Of a stretch of DNA of 64,000 nt, positions 38,117 to 47,598 are shown piece after piece. Positions within the stretch are counted from its first letter, which is position 1; each line of letters starts with the position of its first letter. The notes under the pieces are model-generated. The model searched no databases. It was not told the origin of the DNA and saw only the letters and a list, made by a program, of their open reading frames with translations. A program made the position numbers and the translations under genes. This DNA is from an uncultured Pelagibacteraceae bacterium (GTDB taxonomy: Bacteria; Pseudomonadota; Alphaproteobacteria; Pelagibacterales; Pelagibacteraceae): assembly GCA_902542975.1 (NCBI GenBank), contig CACBWM010000001.1, positions 163,296-227,295 on the forward strand, given 5' to 3'.

Positions 38117-39447
38117 TGGATCCATTAATAATTGCAATAATCGTTGCTGTTTTTACTTTAATAGTTTTATTTTCGGGAATACCAATTGCTTTTGGTTTAA
38201 GTTTTGTATCAATTGCTCTTTTAGTTGCTTTCGAAGGTTTTCAAATGTTAGATGTTTTTGCTGAAACTTTCTATGCAGGTTTAAATTCGTTTGTTCTGCT
38301 TTCAATACCAATGTTTATATTAATGGGAATGGCAGTTGCTAATTCTCCAGCTGGAAAAGATTTATATACAGGATTGGACAGATGGTTATGGAGGGTGCCT
38401 GGAGGTTTGGTTATTTCTAATATAGGAGCTTGCTCAATCTTTGCTGCACTAAGTGGATCAAGTCCCGCAACCTGTGCTGCAATCGGCACAATGGGAATTC
38501 CTGAAATGAGAAAAAGAGGATACTCAGATCAAATTGCAACAGGAACCATAGCAGCTGGCGGAACTTTAGGAGTACTAATTCCTCCAAGTATTGTTTTAAT
38601 TGTTTATGGAATTGCAACTGGAACATCTATTGGAAGATTATTTTTAAGCGGGTTGATACCTGGATTTATGCTTGCAGGTATGTTCGCTATCTGGGCACTG
38701 ATACACAGTTACTTTATTGATAAAGATTCAGCTAAAGCTCTAAAGAATAGAACTCCACCAACCTTTAAAGAAAAAATTGAAGTTTTACCAAGGATACTTC
38801 CTTTCTTAGCAATAATTGCTGGTGTCTTATATGTTTTATATGGTGGTGTTGCTACCCCATCAGAGGCTTCAGGAGTTGGAGCCTTTTTAGTTTTTGTTTT
38901 GATTGCAGTTGTCTACAAAATTTACCAACCAAAAAAAATATGGAATATTGTTAAAGTTTCAATGAAAGAAAGTGTGATGATAATGTTTATTATTGCAGCG
39001 TCTTATCTTTTTGCATTTACATTATCTCAACTTTACGTAACTCAATCATTAGCTCAAAGCATGGTTGAAATGAGCTCTAATAAATGGGTAGTATTTATTT
39101 TAATAAATATTTTTTTATTAATTGCAGGTTTCTTTTTACCACCAGTTGCAGTTATTGTTATGACTTCCGCAATATTATTGCCAGTTATAACTCAACTGGG
39201 ATTTGATCCTTATTGGTTTGCAATTGTATTTACAATTAATATGGAAATTGGTCTTATTACTCCACCCGTTGGATTAAACCTATATATAATTAAAGGTATA
39301 ACACCAGATGTTAGTTTGTCAGAAATTTTAAAGGGATCTATACCATTTATGATAATTATGGCTTTAGCCATACTTATTTTATGCATTTTTCCCGAGATTG
39401 TAACTTGGTTACCTGACAAAATAATGGGTAAAAGTTTAGGTTTTTAA
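38116..39447 (+). CDS. TRAP transporter large permease (DctM)
   Basis: LLSIPMFILMGMAVANS, GSSPATCAAIGTMGIPEMRKRGY, TGTSIGRLFLSGLIPGFMLAG, EIGLITPPVGLNLYIIKG. Confidence 0.95.
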   Translation: MDPLIIAIIVAVFTLIVLFSGIPIAFGLSFVSIALLVAFEGFQMLDVFAETFYAGLNSFVLLSIPMFILMGMAVANSPAGKDLYTGLDRWLWRVPGGLVISNIGACSIFAALSGSSPATCAAIGTMGIPEMRKRGYSDQIATGTIAAGGTLGVLIPPSIVLIVYGIATGTSIGRLFLSGLIPGFMLAGMFAIWALIHSYFIDKDSAKALKNRTPPTFKEKIEVLPRILPFLAIIAGVLYVLYGGVATPSEASGVGAFLVFVLIAVVYKIYQPKKIWNIVKVSMKESVMIMFIIAASYLFAFTLSQLYVTQSLAQSMVEMSSNKWVVFILINIFLLIAGFFLPPVAVIVMTSAILLPVITQLGFDPYWFAIVFTINMEIGLITPPVGLNLYIIKGITPDVSLSEILKGSIPFMIIMALAILILCIFPEIVTWLPDKIMGKSLGF

Positions 39448-39462
39448 TATATAAAAAACACC

Positions 39463-40770
39463 ATGTTAAATATAAAAAGAATATTTGAGACGATTGCTGA
39501 TGCTGGTCAAAAAATTTTAGAGAAAAAATCATTAAAAAAATTCTCTAAAAAAAGAGATTTGATTGAGTTATGTGATGACCTGTTATCATCTAAAGGAGCT
39601 GCTTTCGGTATCACTCTAGCAAGAGATATTCTTTTTAGATATCATAACTTATCTCATGAAGATAAATTAAAATTCTTACTTCAAGTAAATGAAAAATATA
39701 AACCTGATACAGCAAATATTGATAATGCAATTAAAGACTATACAGAAAATAAAAATAGTAGATCAATTTTAAATTTATCAAGAATTACATCAGGAACTAG
39801 AAAAGAATTGTTTGTTAGATTAAACATGGCTCCGAATGGAACCGCAGAGATTGTTTCTTTGAGAGAAGATTTACAATTGTTTTTAATAAAAAATCCTGAA
39901 TTAAAGGAATTAGATTATGATTTGATTGATATTTTTAAAAATTGGTTCAACCCTGGATTTTTAAAATTAAGAAAAATAACTTGGGACACAAAAGCTGCAA
40001 TATTAGAAAAATTATTAAAATATGAAAAAGTTCATTCAATGAAAGATATGAATGAGTTGAAAATTAGATTAGGAGAAAACAGAAGATTTTTTGCTTATTT
40101 TCATCCAGCATTAGAAGATGAGCCAATAATTTTTGTTGAGATTGCATTAACTAAAGGTTTAGCTAAATCTATTCAAGAATTGACAAGACCTAATGATGGT
40201 AAAAAGGAAGATTATGATACAGCTACTTTTTATTCAATTAGCAACTGTCAAGAAGGGCTTTCAAGAGTTACATTGGGTAATTTTTTAATCAAAAGAGTTG
40301 TATACGAATTGCAAGAAGAACTACCAGATGTAAAAAATTTTGGAACCCTATCACCAATGCAAGGTTTTGCTGATTGGGTAAAATCATCAGAAAATGACAA
40401 AATAAGTGAAATAGTTCAAAAAGATAATTTTGTAAAAGTTGAGTTTTTAAAATCATTAGATCTTAAAATCGGAGATAGAAAATTTATAGATAATAAAGAT
40501 TTACTAACAAAACTTGCTTTAAATTACTTAGCTGTACAAAAAAATGATTTAGGTTTTCCCATTAATGATGTTTGTAGGTTCCATTTAAAAAATGGAGCTG
40601 AAATTGATGATATAGTAGTTAATGCTAATGTTTCTGATGTAGGTTTTAAAAGGTCATTTGGAATTATGGTTAATTACAAATATGAACTCGGGAAAATTGA
40701 GCAAAATCATCAAGAGTATGTAAACGAAAAGAAAATTAATATATCAAGCAAACTTAAAAAATATGTCTAG
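39463..40770 (+). CDS. Malonyl-CoA decarboxylase
   Basis: RFFAYFHPALEDEPIIFVEIALTKGLA, TATFYSISNCQEGLSRVTLGNFLIKRVVYELQEELP, FGTLSPMQGF, FHLKNGAEID. Confidence 0.93.
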   Translation: MLNIKRIFETIADAGQKILEKKSLKKFSKKRDLIELCDDLLSSKGAAFGITLARDILFRYHNLSHEDKLKFLLQVNEKYKPDTANIDNAIKDYTENKNSRSILNLSRITSGTRKELFVRLNMAPNGTAEIVSLREDLQLFLIKNPELKELDYDLIDIFKNWFNPGFLKLRKITWDTKAAILEKLLKYEKVHSMKDMNELKIRLGENRRFFAYFHPALEDEPIIFVEIALTKGLAKSIQELTRPNDGKKEDYDTATFYSISNCQEGLSRVTLGNFLIKRVVYELQEELPDVKNFGTLSPMQGFADWVKSSENDKISEIVQKDNFVKVEFLKSLDLKIGDRKFIDNKDLLTKLALNYLAVQKNDLGFPINDVCRFHLKNGAEIDDIVVNANVSDVGFKRSFGIMVNYKYELGKIEQNHQEYVNEKKINISSKLKKYV

Positions 40771-41764
40771 ATTAAATAGAACTGTCTCTGTTGCTCCAAT
40801 GATGGACTGCACAGACAAACATGAAAGATTTTTCTTAAGACTAATTAGTAAAAACGTTCTTCTCTATACTGAAATGATTGTCTCAGAAGCTATTGATAGA
40901 GGAGATAAAAAGAAACTATTAGAATTTGATATGAGAGAAAAACCTGTTGCTCTGCAACTTGGTGGTTCTTCTCCAAAACTATTAGGAAATGCAGCATATT
41001 TAGGTGAAGAATTTGGTTATGATGAAATAAATTTAAATTTAGGTTGTCCAAGTAAAAAAGTTCAGAAAAATAGATTTGGGGCTTGTTTAATTCAAGAACC
41101 TAATCTTGTTGCTGATTGTCTAAGTGAAATGATTTCAAAAACAATACTTCCTGTAACAGTTAAAACTAGAATTGGATATGACAATGTTGATCAATACGAA
41201 GATTTATATAATTTTGTGAATATTTTAAAAGAAACAGGTGTTAAAACTTTTATAATCCATGCCAGAAAAGCAATGTTAGGAAAATTTACACCTAAACAAA
41301 ATTTAAATATTCCCCCTTTGAAATATGAATACGTAAATAAATTAAAGAAAGATTTTCAAAATTTAGAAATAATAATAAATGGTGGCATAACTTCCACTGA
41401 TCAAATTAAAGAACATTTAGATAATGTAGACGGTGTTATGATTGGAAGATCTATTTATCATTCCCCTTACATGTTAGCAGATATTGAGAATCAAATTTTT
41501 AATAATAGTGAAGTTTTGACAAGACAAGAAGTTGTTGAGAAACTAATTGAGTATGTAAAAGAAGAAATTAAAAAGGGAACAAGATTAAATCAAATCATGA
41601 GACATACTCTTGGTTTATTTCATGGACAAACCGGTTCAAGTTTTTGGAAAAGATATTTAAGTGAAAATATGTGTGTAAGAGATGCCGATGTTAAGAAAAT
41701 TGATCACATAATGGATAAAGTAAAATTTAATCCACAAAGTATATCGGCAGGTCAAATTGAATAA
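40763..41764 (+). CDS. dusA: tRNA-dihydrouridine synthase A
   Basis: SVAPMMDCTDKHERFFLRLISK, LQLGGSSPKLLG, INLNLGCPSKKVQKNRFGACLI, VTVKTRIGYDNVD, GVMIGRSIYHSPYML. Confidence 0.95.
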   Translation: MSRLNRTVSVAPMMDCTDKHERFFLRLISKNVLLYTEMIVSEAIDRGDKKKLLEFDMREKPVALQLGGSSPKLLGNAAYLGEEFGYDEINLNLGCPSKKVQKNRFGACLIQEPNLVADCLSEMISKTILPVTVKTRIGYDNVDQYEDLYNFVNILKETGVKTFIIHARKAMLGKFTPKQNLNIPPLKYEYVNKLKKDFQNLEIIINGGITSTDQIKEHLDNVDGVMIGRSIYHSPYMLADIENQIFNNSEVLTRQEVVEKLIEYVKEEIKKGTRLNQIMRHTLGLFHGQTGSSFWKRYLSENMCVRDADVKKIDHIMDKVKFNPQSISAGQIE

Positions 41765-42197
41765 TACTCTTTTAGAGATTAATAATATTTATTTTATTTT
41801 TTTAATGATGGCAGCTGCTGTCCCAGTTGGTTTTTTTGCAGGATTTTTTGGAATTGGTGGAGGATTAATTTCAGTTCCATTTTTATTTTTTGTATTTGAA
41901 GCATTTAATGTAGATAAAGATTATTTAATGCATTTATCTGTAGGGACAGCTTTCTCAATAACAATTTTAACAGCAACAGCTTCAGTATTAACTCATAGAA
42001 AATATAATGCAGTTGATTTTAATATAATTAAAAATTATGGGACATTTGTAATTATTGGTGTTTTCTCTGGAACATTAATGGCAGCATTGATGAATACTAA
42101 AACATTATTATTCTTTTTTTCTGCTGTTGTTTTCTTTTTTGGAGCCTACTTGTTATTACAAAGTGAAAAGAAAAAAAAAATTAAGAAAAAAATTTAA
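41757..42197 (+). CDS. TSUP (TauE/SafE) family permease, N-terminal half (frameshift-split)
   Basis: VGFFAGFFGIGGGLISVPFLFFVF; ends shortly after A10 (42171-42180). Confidence 0.85.
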   Translation: MNNTLLEINNIYFIFLMMAAAVPVGFFAGFFGIGGGLISVPFLFFVFEAFNVDKDYLMHLSVGTAFSITILTATASVLTHRKYNAVDFNIIKNYGTFVIIGVFSGTLMAALMNTKTLLFFFSAVVFFFGAYLLLQSEKKKKIKKKI

Positions 42198-42591
42198 TAT
42201 TTTCCCAAGAATAATATTTGGATTTTTGTCAGGATTAATATCTGCTCCTATGGGGATAACAGGAGCTATGATGAATGTTCCTATATTAAGATATTTTGGT
42301 TATCCAATTAACTTAGCAATAGGAAGTTCAGCAGCGATTGGATTTATAATAGCTTTATTTGGATCAATTGGATTTTTTACATCTGGCATGATGTTAAAAG
42401 CAGATATCCCATTAAGCATAGGGTTTATTAATATACCTGCATTTATAATATTTGTTCCTATAACAACATTCATGGCAAGGATTGGAGCAAAAACAGTTCA
42501 AGATCTAGATAGAGTTAAAACACAAAGATTATTTGGTGTTTTTCTTTATGTTATCGGTACTTTATTTTTATATAGATTTTTAGTGACTTAG
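42127..42591 (+). CDS. TSUP (TauE/SafE) family permease, C-terminal half (frameshift-split)
   Basis: FGFLSGLISAPMGITGAMMNVPILRYFGYPINLAIGSSAAIGF is the second TSUP repeat. 41757-42591 is 835 nt = 3n+1; the residues before the junction in this frame are probably not a real N-terminus. Confidence 0.8.
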   Translation: MFSFLEPTCYYKVKRKKKLRKKFNIFPRIIFGFLSGLISAPMGITGAMMNVPILRYFGYPINLAIGSSAAIGFIIALFGSIGFFTSGMMLKADIPLSIGFINIPAFIIFVPITTFMARIGAKTVQDLDRVKTQRLFGVFLYVIGTLFLYRFLVT

Positions 42592-42626
42592 GAGACGAGG
42601 TGGTTTCAGTCTCCCTCCGCCACCTC
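42591..42626. other. GC-rich structured element in convergent intergenic region (H-type pseudoknot-capable)
   Basis: GGAGAC-GAGGTGG-TTTCA-GTCTCC-CTCCG-CCACCTC: two interleaved perfect complementary pairs (6 bp and 7 bp). Confidence 0.6.
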
Positions 42627-42679
42627 AATTATATATTATTCGATTCTCTAATTTTCTCTTAACTCTTTATAGTTGAATT

Positions 42680-44134
42680 TTAAATTTTTTGATCGTAATC
42701 CCCAACCTTACCAGTATGTTGAAGCAGATTATCAATAAAGTCAAAAATCTTCTTTTTTCTATCTTCAGAGGTTGGACTTTCAGTAACTACAACTAAAGAG
42801 GGTTTATTAGAAGATGCTCTTATTAATCCCCAAGACCCATCATCAAAAGAAAATCTTACTCCATTAACAGTTAATATTTCTCTAATTTCTTGATCATCTA
42901 CTTTAGTTTTATTTTCTTTAATATTTGTTATTTCTTTAACTAAATTCTCAACTACTTCATATTTTTCACTATCTTTACAATAAGGAGCCATAGTCGGGCT
43001 TTGATAAGTTGTTGGTAATTCATCAAGTATTTCACTAATTTTTTTGTTATTTTTATCGAGAAGCTTACAGACCTGTATTGCCGAATTAATTCCATCATCA
43101 TAGCCATATCCCAAAGGTTTATTAAAAAAGAAATGACCACTTTTTTCAAATCCCGCTAAAGCGTTATCGGTATTTACCTTTCTTTTGATATGGGAATGAC
43201 CAGTTTTCCAATAAATTGTTTCACATTTATTCTCATTTAATACTCTGTCATTGGCATAAAGTCCTGTCGATTTTACATCAACAATAAATTTACTATTTTG
43301 ATGATCTTTTGAAAGATTTCTAGCAATTAATAGTCCTATTTTATCTGAAAAGATTTCATTACCTTTATCATCAATAACCCCAACTCTATCTCCGTCTCCA
43401 TCAAAACCAAATCCAATATCAGCTTTATTTTCTTTAACTGCTGAAGAAATTGCATGTAACATTTCTAAGTCTTCAGGATTTGGGTTGTATTTTGGAAAAG
43501 TCCAATCCAGGTTACAATCAAGTTCAATGACTTCACACCCAATACCTCTTAAAATTTCGGGTGCAAATATTCCAGCTGTTCCATTTCCACAAGCAACTAC
43601 TACTTTAATTTTTTTATTTAATGGATTTTTTGTTATCAAATCATTTTTATAAACATCCTGAAAATCATCAATTTTTTTTACATTACCTTCACCATTAATA
43701 AATTTTTGATTTAGAGTAATCTCTTTTAGTTCTTTCATTTCTTCAGGTGCATGAGTTAATCCTTTTTTGATACCCATTTTTACACCTGTCCAACCATTTT
43801 CATTATGACTAGCTGTAACCATTGCAATTGCATCTGAGTCTAAATTAAATTGTGCAAAATAAACCATAGGAGATAATGATAATCCTATATCTTCGATTTT
43901 GCATCCAGTTGAAACTAAACCCTCTTTTAATTTTTCTTTGATATGTTCACTGTAAGACCTGTAATCTTGGCCAACTATAATTCTTGGATTGTTTTTTTTT
44001 GTATGATTAATTATTTGAGTTCCAAGACCTTTACCAAGTTGAACGATTCCATCATCATCTATGTCTTTTTCGTATACCCATCGTGCGTCATATTCCCGAA
44101 AGCCGTAAGGATCAATTTTTCCCGAATTATTCAT
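42680..44134 (-). CDS. Phosphomannomutase/phosphoglucomutase
   Basis: FREYDARWVYEKDIDDDG, AMVTASHNENGWTGVKMG, IGFGFDGDGDRVGVID, GFEKSGHFFF. Confidence 0.93.
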   Translation of the reverse strand: MNNSGKIDPYGFREYDARWVYEKDIDDDGIVQLGKGLGTQIINHTKKNNPRIIVGQDYRSYSEHIKEKLKEGLVSTGCKIEDIGLSLSPMVYFAQFNLDSDAIAMVTASHNENGWTGVKMGIKKGLTHAPEEMKELKEITLNQKFINGEGNVKKIDDFQDVYKNDLITKNPLNKKIKVVVACGNGTAGIFAPEILRGIGCEVIELDCNLDWTFPKYNPNPEDLEMLHAISSAVKENKADIGFGFDGDGDRVGVIDDKGNEIFSDKIGLLIARNLSKDHQNSKFIVDVKSTGLYANDRVLNENKCETIYWKTGHSHIKRKVNTDNALAGFEKSGHFFFNKPLGYGYDDGINSAIQVCKLLDKNNKKISEILDELPTTYQSPTMAPYCKDSEKYEVVENLVKEITNIKENKTKVDDQEIREILTVNGVRFSFDDGSWGLIRASSNKPSLVVVTESPTSEDRKKKIFDFIDNLLQHTGKVGDYDQKI

Positions 44135-44208
44135 GTGGATATATGTACATTTTTTTAAAATTTTTATTGATAAATATTTAATAAGTTCTATAAATGTTCT
44201 ATTGATTT

Positions 44209-44255
44209 ACAATTTATATAGTATATCAGGTAAATCTACACACTATATCTAGTTA
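44209..44255 (+). promoter_or_regulatory. Tandem NrdR boxes upstream of class I RNR genes
   Basis: ACAATTTATATAGTAT (44209-44224) and ACACTATATCTAGTTA (44240-44255); each about 13/16 to acaCwAtATaTwGtgt; starts 31 bp apart. Confidence 0.8.
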
Positions 44256-44295
44256 TTTACTAGATTTTTTAGTATAAAGATAAAAAGGGAGTTTA

Positions 44296-46233
44296 ATGAA
44301 CAAAATATTGTCTCAGGCAATCAGGAAGGCTGTCTCTGATTATAAACCAGCGGAAAAAATCAGCAATAATGACAAAAGACCAGACTTATTTTCACTAAAT
44401 AACAACACAGAGTTGTTTCAAAATTCTAAAGGGATAACTATTAAAATAGATAGATCTAGAGACAATAATTTAACAGATTTTGGAAGAGCAACACTAAGTG
44501 ATAGATACCTTGGAGAAAACGAGTCTTTCCAAGATTTATTTGCAAGAGTTGCGAGTCATTATGCAGATGACAACTTACACGCGCAAAGACTTTACAACTA
44601 CATAAGTAACTTATGGTTTATGCCAGCAACACCAGTTTTATCAAATGGTGGGACAAAAAGAGGTTTACCAATTTCTTGTTTCTTAAATGAAGCAGGGGAT
44701 AGCTTAACAGGAATATTAGATCTATGGAGTGAAAATGTTTGGTTAGCTGCTAAAGGTGGAGGTATTGGAAGTTACTGGGGTAACTTAAGATCTATCGGAG
44801 AAAAAATTGGAAGAGTTGGAAAAACTTCAGGCATTATTCCTTTTATAAAAGTTATGGACTCTTTGACAATGGCGATCAGTCAAGGCTCTTTAAGAAGAGG
44901 ATCTGCAGCTTGTTATCTTCCAATTGATCATCCAGAGATAGAAGAATTTATTGAAATGAGAAGACCAACAGGTGGTGATCCAAACAGAAGATCATTAAAT
45001 TTACACCATGGTGTATTAGTTTCAGATGCATTCATGAGAGCTGTTGAGTTGGACGAACAATGGGCACTGAAAAGTCCAAAAGATCAATCAGTACAAGCAA
45101 CTGTTTCTGCAAGAAATTTATGGATTAGATTATTAACTGCAAGAATTGAAACTGGAGAACCTTATATTGTTTTCATTGATACAGTTAATAGAATGATACC
45201 TCAACATCATAAGCTTGCTGGTTTGACTGTTAAGACATCCAACTTGTGTAGCGAAATAACTTTACCAACAGGAATTGATAAAGAGGGTAGAGATAGAACA
45301 GCAGTATGTTGTTTATCATCTTTAAATTTAGAAACTTATGATGAATGGAAAGATGATAAAAACTTTGTTCCAGACGTAATGAGATTTTTAGATAATGTAT
45401 TAACGGACTTTACTGAAAAAGCACCCGAGTCATTTAGTGATGCAGTTTATTCAGCATTAAAAGAAAGAAGTGTTGGTCTAGGTGTTATGGGACTTCATTC
45501 ATTCTTCCAACAAAAAATGATTCCTTTTGAGTCTGTGATGAGTAAAGTTTGGAATAAAAAAATATTTGAAAGCATCCAAAAACAAGTTGATCAAGCTTCA
45601 AAAGATTTGGCCGATGAAAGAGGTGCATGTCCAGACGCTGCTGATTATGGTATTAATGAAAGATTTTCAAATAAAACTGCAATAGCTCCTACTGCTTCGA
45701 TTTCAATTATTTGTGGTGGAACTTCTCCAGGTGTTGAACCAATTGCAGCTAATAGTTATACACATAAAACCTTGTCTGGATCATTTAATGTTAGAAATAA
45801 ATATCTAAGTAAATTATTAGAGAAACACGGTAAAAATGACGATGAAACATGGTCAAGTATAACAACTAACCAAGGTTCAGTTTCTCATCTTGATTTTCTA
45901 ACCCAACAAGAAAAAGACGTATTTAAAACTGCTTTTGAACTAGACCAAAAATGGATTGTAGAGTTAGGTGCAGATAGAACACCTCATATTTCACAAGCAC
46001 AGTCAATAAATATATTTATACCTGCAGATATTCATAAAAGGGACTTACACCAAATCCATTTCCAAGCTTGGAAAAAAGGATTGAAGAGCCTTTATTACTG
46101 CAGATCTAAATCAATACAAAGAGCGGAAAATGTAAACGATGCAAATTCTACAGATGTAACTGCAAATGTTTACAAATCTAAGAAACAAAAAAATCAACAA
46201 CCAGAATATGAGGAGTGTTTATCATGTCAGTAG
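44296..46233 (+). CDS. nrdA: Class I ribonucleoside-diphosphate reductase, alpha subunit
   Basis: FMPATPVLSNGGTKRGLPISCFLNEAGDSL, CSEITLPT, CCLSSLNLE, NKTAIAPTASISIICG, C-terminal ECLSCQ. Confidence 0.95.
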   Translation: MNKILSQAIRKAVSDYKPAEKISNNDKRPDLFSLNNNTELFQNSKGITIKIDRSRDNNLTDFGRATLSDRYLGENESFQDLFARVASHYADDNLHAQRLYNYISNLWFMPATPVLSNGGTKRGLPISCFLNEAGDSLTGILDLWSENVWLAAKGGGIGSYWGNLRSIGEKIGRVGKTSGIIPFIKVMDSLTMAISQGSLRRGSAACYLPIDHPEIEEFIEMRRPTGGDPNRRSLNLHHGVLVSDAFMRAVELDEQWALKSPKDQSVQATVSARNLWIRLLTARIETGEPYIVFIDTVNRMIPQHHKLAGLTVKTSNLCSEITLPTGIDKEGRDRTAVCCLSSLNLETYDEWKDDKNFVPDVMRFLDNVLTDFTEKAPESFSDAVYSALKERSVGLGVMGLHSFFQQKMIPFESVMSKVWNKKIFESIQKQVDQASKDLADERGACPDAADYGINERFSNKTAIAPTASISIICGGTSPGVEPIAANSYTHKTLSGSFNVRNKYLSKLLEKHGKNDDETWSSITTNQGSVSHLDFLTQQEKDVFKTAFELDQKWIVELGADRTPHISQAQSINIFIPADIHKRDLHQIHFQAWKKGLKSLYYCRSKSIQRAENVNDANSTDVTANVYKSKKQKNQQPEYEECLSCQ

Positions 46234-47237
46234 AAAGTCTAAAAGATGCAAAACAAAAAATTGTAGAACCAAAAAAAATGGGTCTATTAGTTGAGAACCC
46301 AGTTTATAAACCATTCAGATACCCATGGTGTTATGATGCTTGGTTAACTCAACAAAGAATTCATTGGTTACCAGAGGAAGTTCCACTTGGTGATGATGTT
46401 AGAGATTGGCAAAAAAATCTTTCTGAATCAGAAAAAAACTTACTAACTCAAATTTTTAGATTTTTCACTCAAGCAGATGTTGAAGTTAACAACTGTTACC
46501 TAAGACATTACACAACAGTATTTAAACCAACAGAAGTTTTAATGATGATGACTGCATTTGCGTCTATGGAAACAGTTCATGTGGCAGCTTATTCACATCT
46601 ATTAGATACTATTGGAATGCCAGAGTCAGAATATTCTGCATTCATGAAATACAAAGAGATGAAAGATAAGTATGATTACATGCAAAATTTTAATGTAAAC
46701 TCAAAAGAAGATATCGCAAAAACTGTTGCAGTATTTAGTGCCTTTACAGAAGGACTTCAGTTATTTGCAAGTTTTGCAATTTTGTTAAACTTCCCAAGAC
46801 ACAATAAGCTCAAAGGAATGGGTCAGATAGTTACTTGGTCAGTAAGAGATGAAACTCTTCATTGTAATTCTATGATTAGAATTTTTAAAGAGTTCATTAA
46901 AGAAAATCCTGAGATTTGGACACCAAAACTTAAAAAAGAACTTTATGAAGCTTGCAGAACTATAATTGAACATGAAGATGCATTTATTGATCTAGCTTTT
47001 GAAATGGGTCCAATGCAAGGTTTAACTGCTCAAGAAGTTAAAGATTACATTAGGTTCATTGGTAATAGAAGATTAACTCAGTTAGGTCTTGAGCCGATAT
47101 ATGATGTTCAAAAAAATCCATTAACATGGTTAGACACTATGTTAAATGCGGTAGAGCATATGAACTTCTTTGAAGGCAGAGCCACTGAATATTCAAAAGC
47201 ATCTACACAAGGTAACTGGATAGACGCTTTCTCCTAG
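46224..47237 (+). CDS. nrdB: Class I ribonucleoside-diphosphate reductase, beta subunit
   Basis: Metal-ligand motifs FASMETVHVAAY, FTEGLQLFASFA, SVRDETLHCNSM; start set at the second ATG (MSVESLKDA). ORF track begins at 46215. Confidence 0.93.
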   Translation: MSVESLKDAKQKIVEPKKMGLLVENPVYKPFRYPWCYDAWLTQQRIHWLPEEVPLGDDVRDWQKNLSESEKNLLTQIFRFFTQADVEVNNCYLRHYTTVFKPTEVLMMMTAFASMETVHVAAYSHLLDTIGMPESEYSAFMKYKEMKDKYDYMQNFNVNSKEDIAKTVAVFSAFTEGLQLFASFAILLNFPRHNKLKGMGQIVTWSVRDETLHCNSMIRIFKEFIKENPEIWTPKLKKELYEACRTIIEHEDAFIDLAFEMGPMQGLTAQEVKDYIRFIGNRRLTQLGLEPIYDVQKNPLTWLDTMLNAVEHMNFFEGRATEYSKASTQGNWIDAFS

Positions 47238-47243
47238 GATTAA

Positions 47244-47498
47244 GTGATAGTAAGTCCCTGTATAAGTATTTGTAAGACTGATCCAGTATCAGGTCTATGC
47301 TATGGATGTGGAAGATCTGATGAAGAAAAAAAAATCTGGAAAGATCCTAAAACAACTGATGATTGGAAGAATAATAATTTAAAAGAATTAGAGAAAAGAC
47401 TTTCTGGGTGGCAATTAGAAGGTTTTAAAAAATCATATAAAAATAAAGTAGAAAAAGGCATCTCGTTATATAAAGAGAAGCTAAAATCAAATATTTAG
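47244..47498 (+). CDS. DUF1289 family Cys-rich protein
   Basis: SPCISICKTDPVSGLCYGCGRSDEEKKIWKD; GTG start. Confidence 0.88.
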   Translation: MIVSPCISICKTDPVSGLCYGCGRSDEEKKIWKDPKTTDDWKNNNLKELEKRLSGWQLEGFKKSYKNKVEKGISLYKEKLKSNI

Positions 47499-47598
47499 TT
47501 ACTATTATATATAAATCCCATTTAGGTGTGGTCAAATGATCCTTGTATTAGCAATTTCACTTTGATTATATAAATCTTAACTTTACGAGAGGAAAACA

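Noticed and set aside
42591-42626. tmRNA or tRNA 3' fragment (CCCTCCGCCACC resembles an acceptor end)
   Set aside because: No proper T-arm (TTCRANY not aligned with a 5-bp stem), no CCA terminus in register; complementarity is better explained by interleaved stems.
47517-47550. Possible operator TGGTCAAATGATCC upstream of the second TctC
   Set aside because: Imperfect half-site symmetry with two mismatches; not distinguishable from chance in AT-rich DNA.
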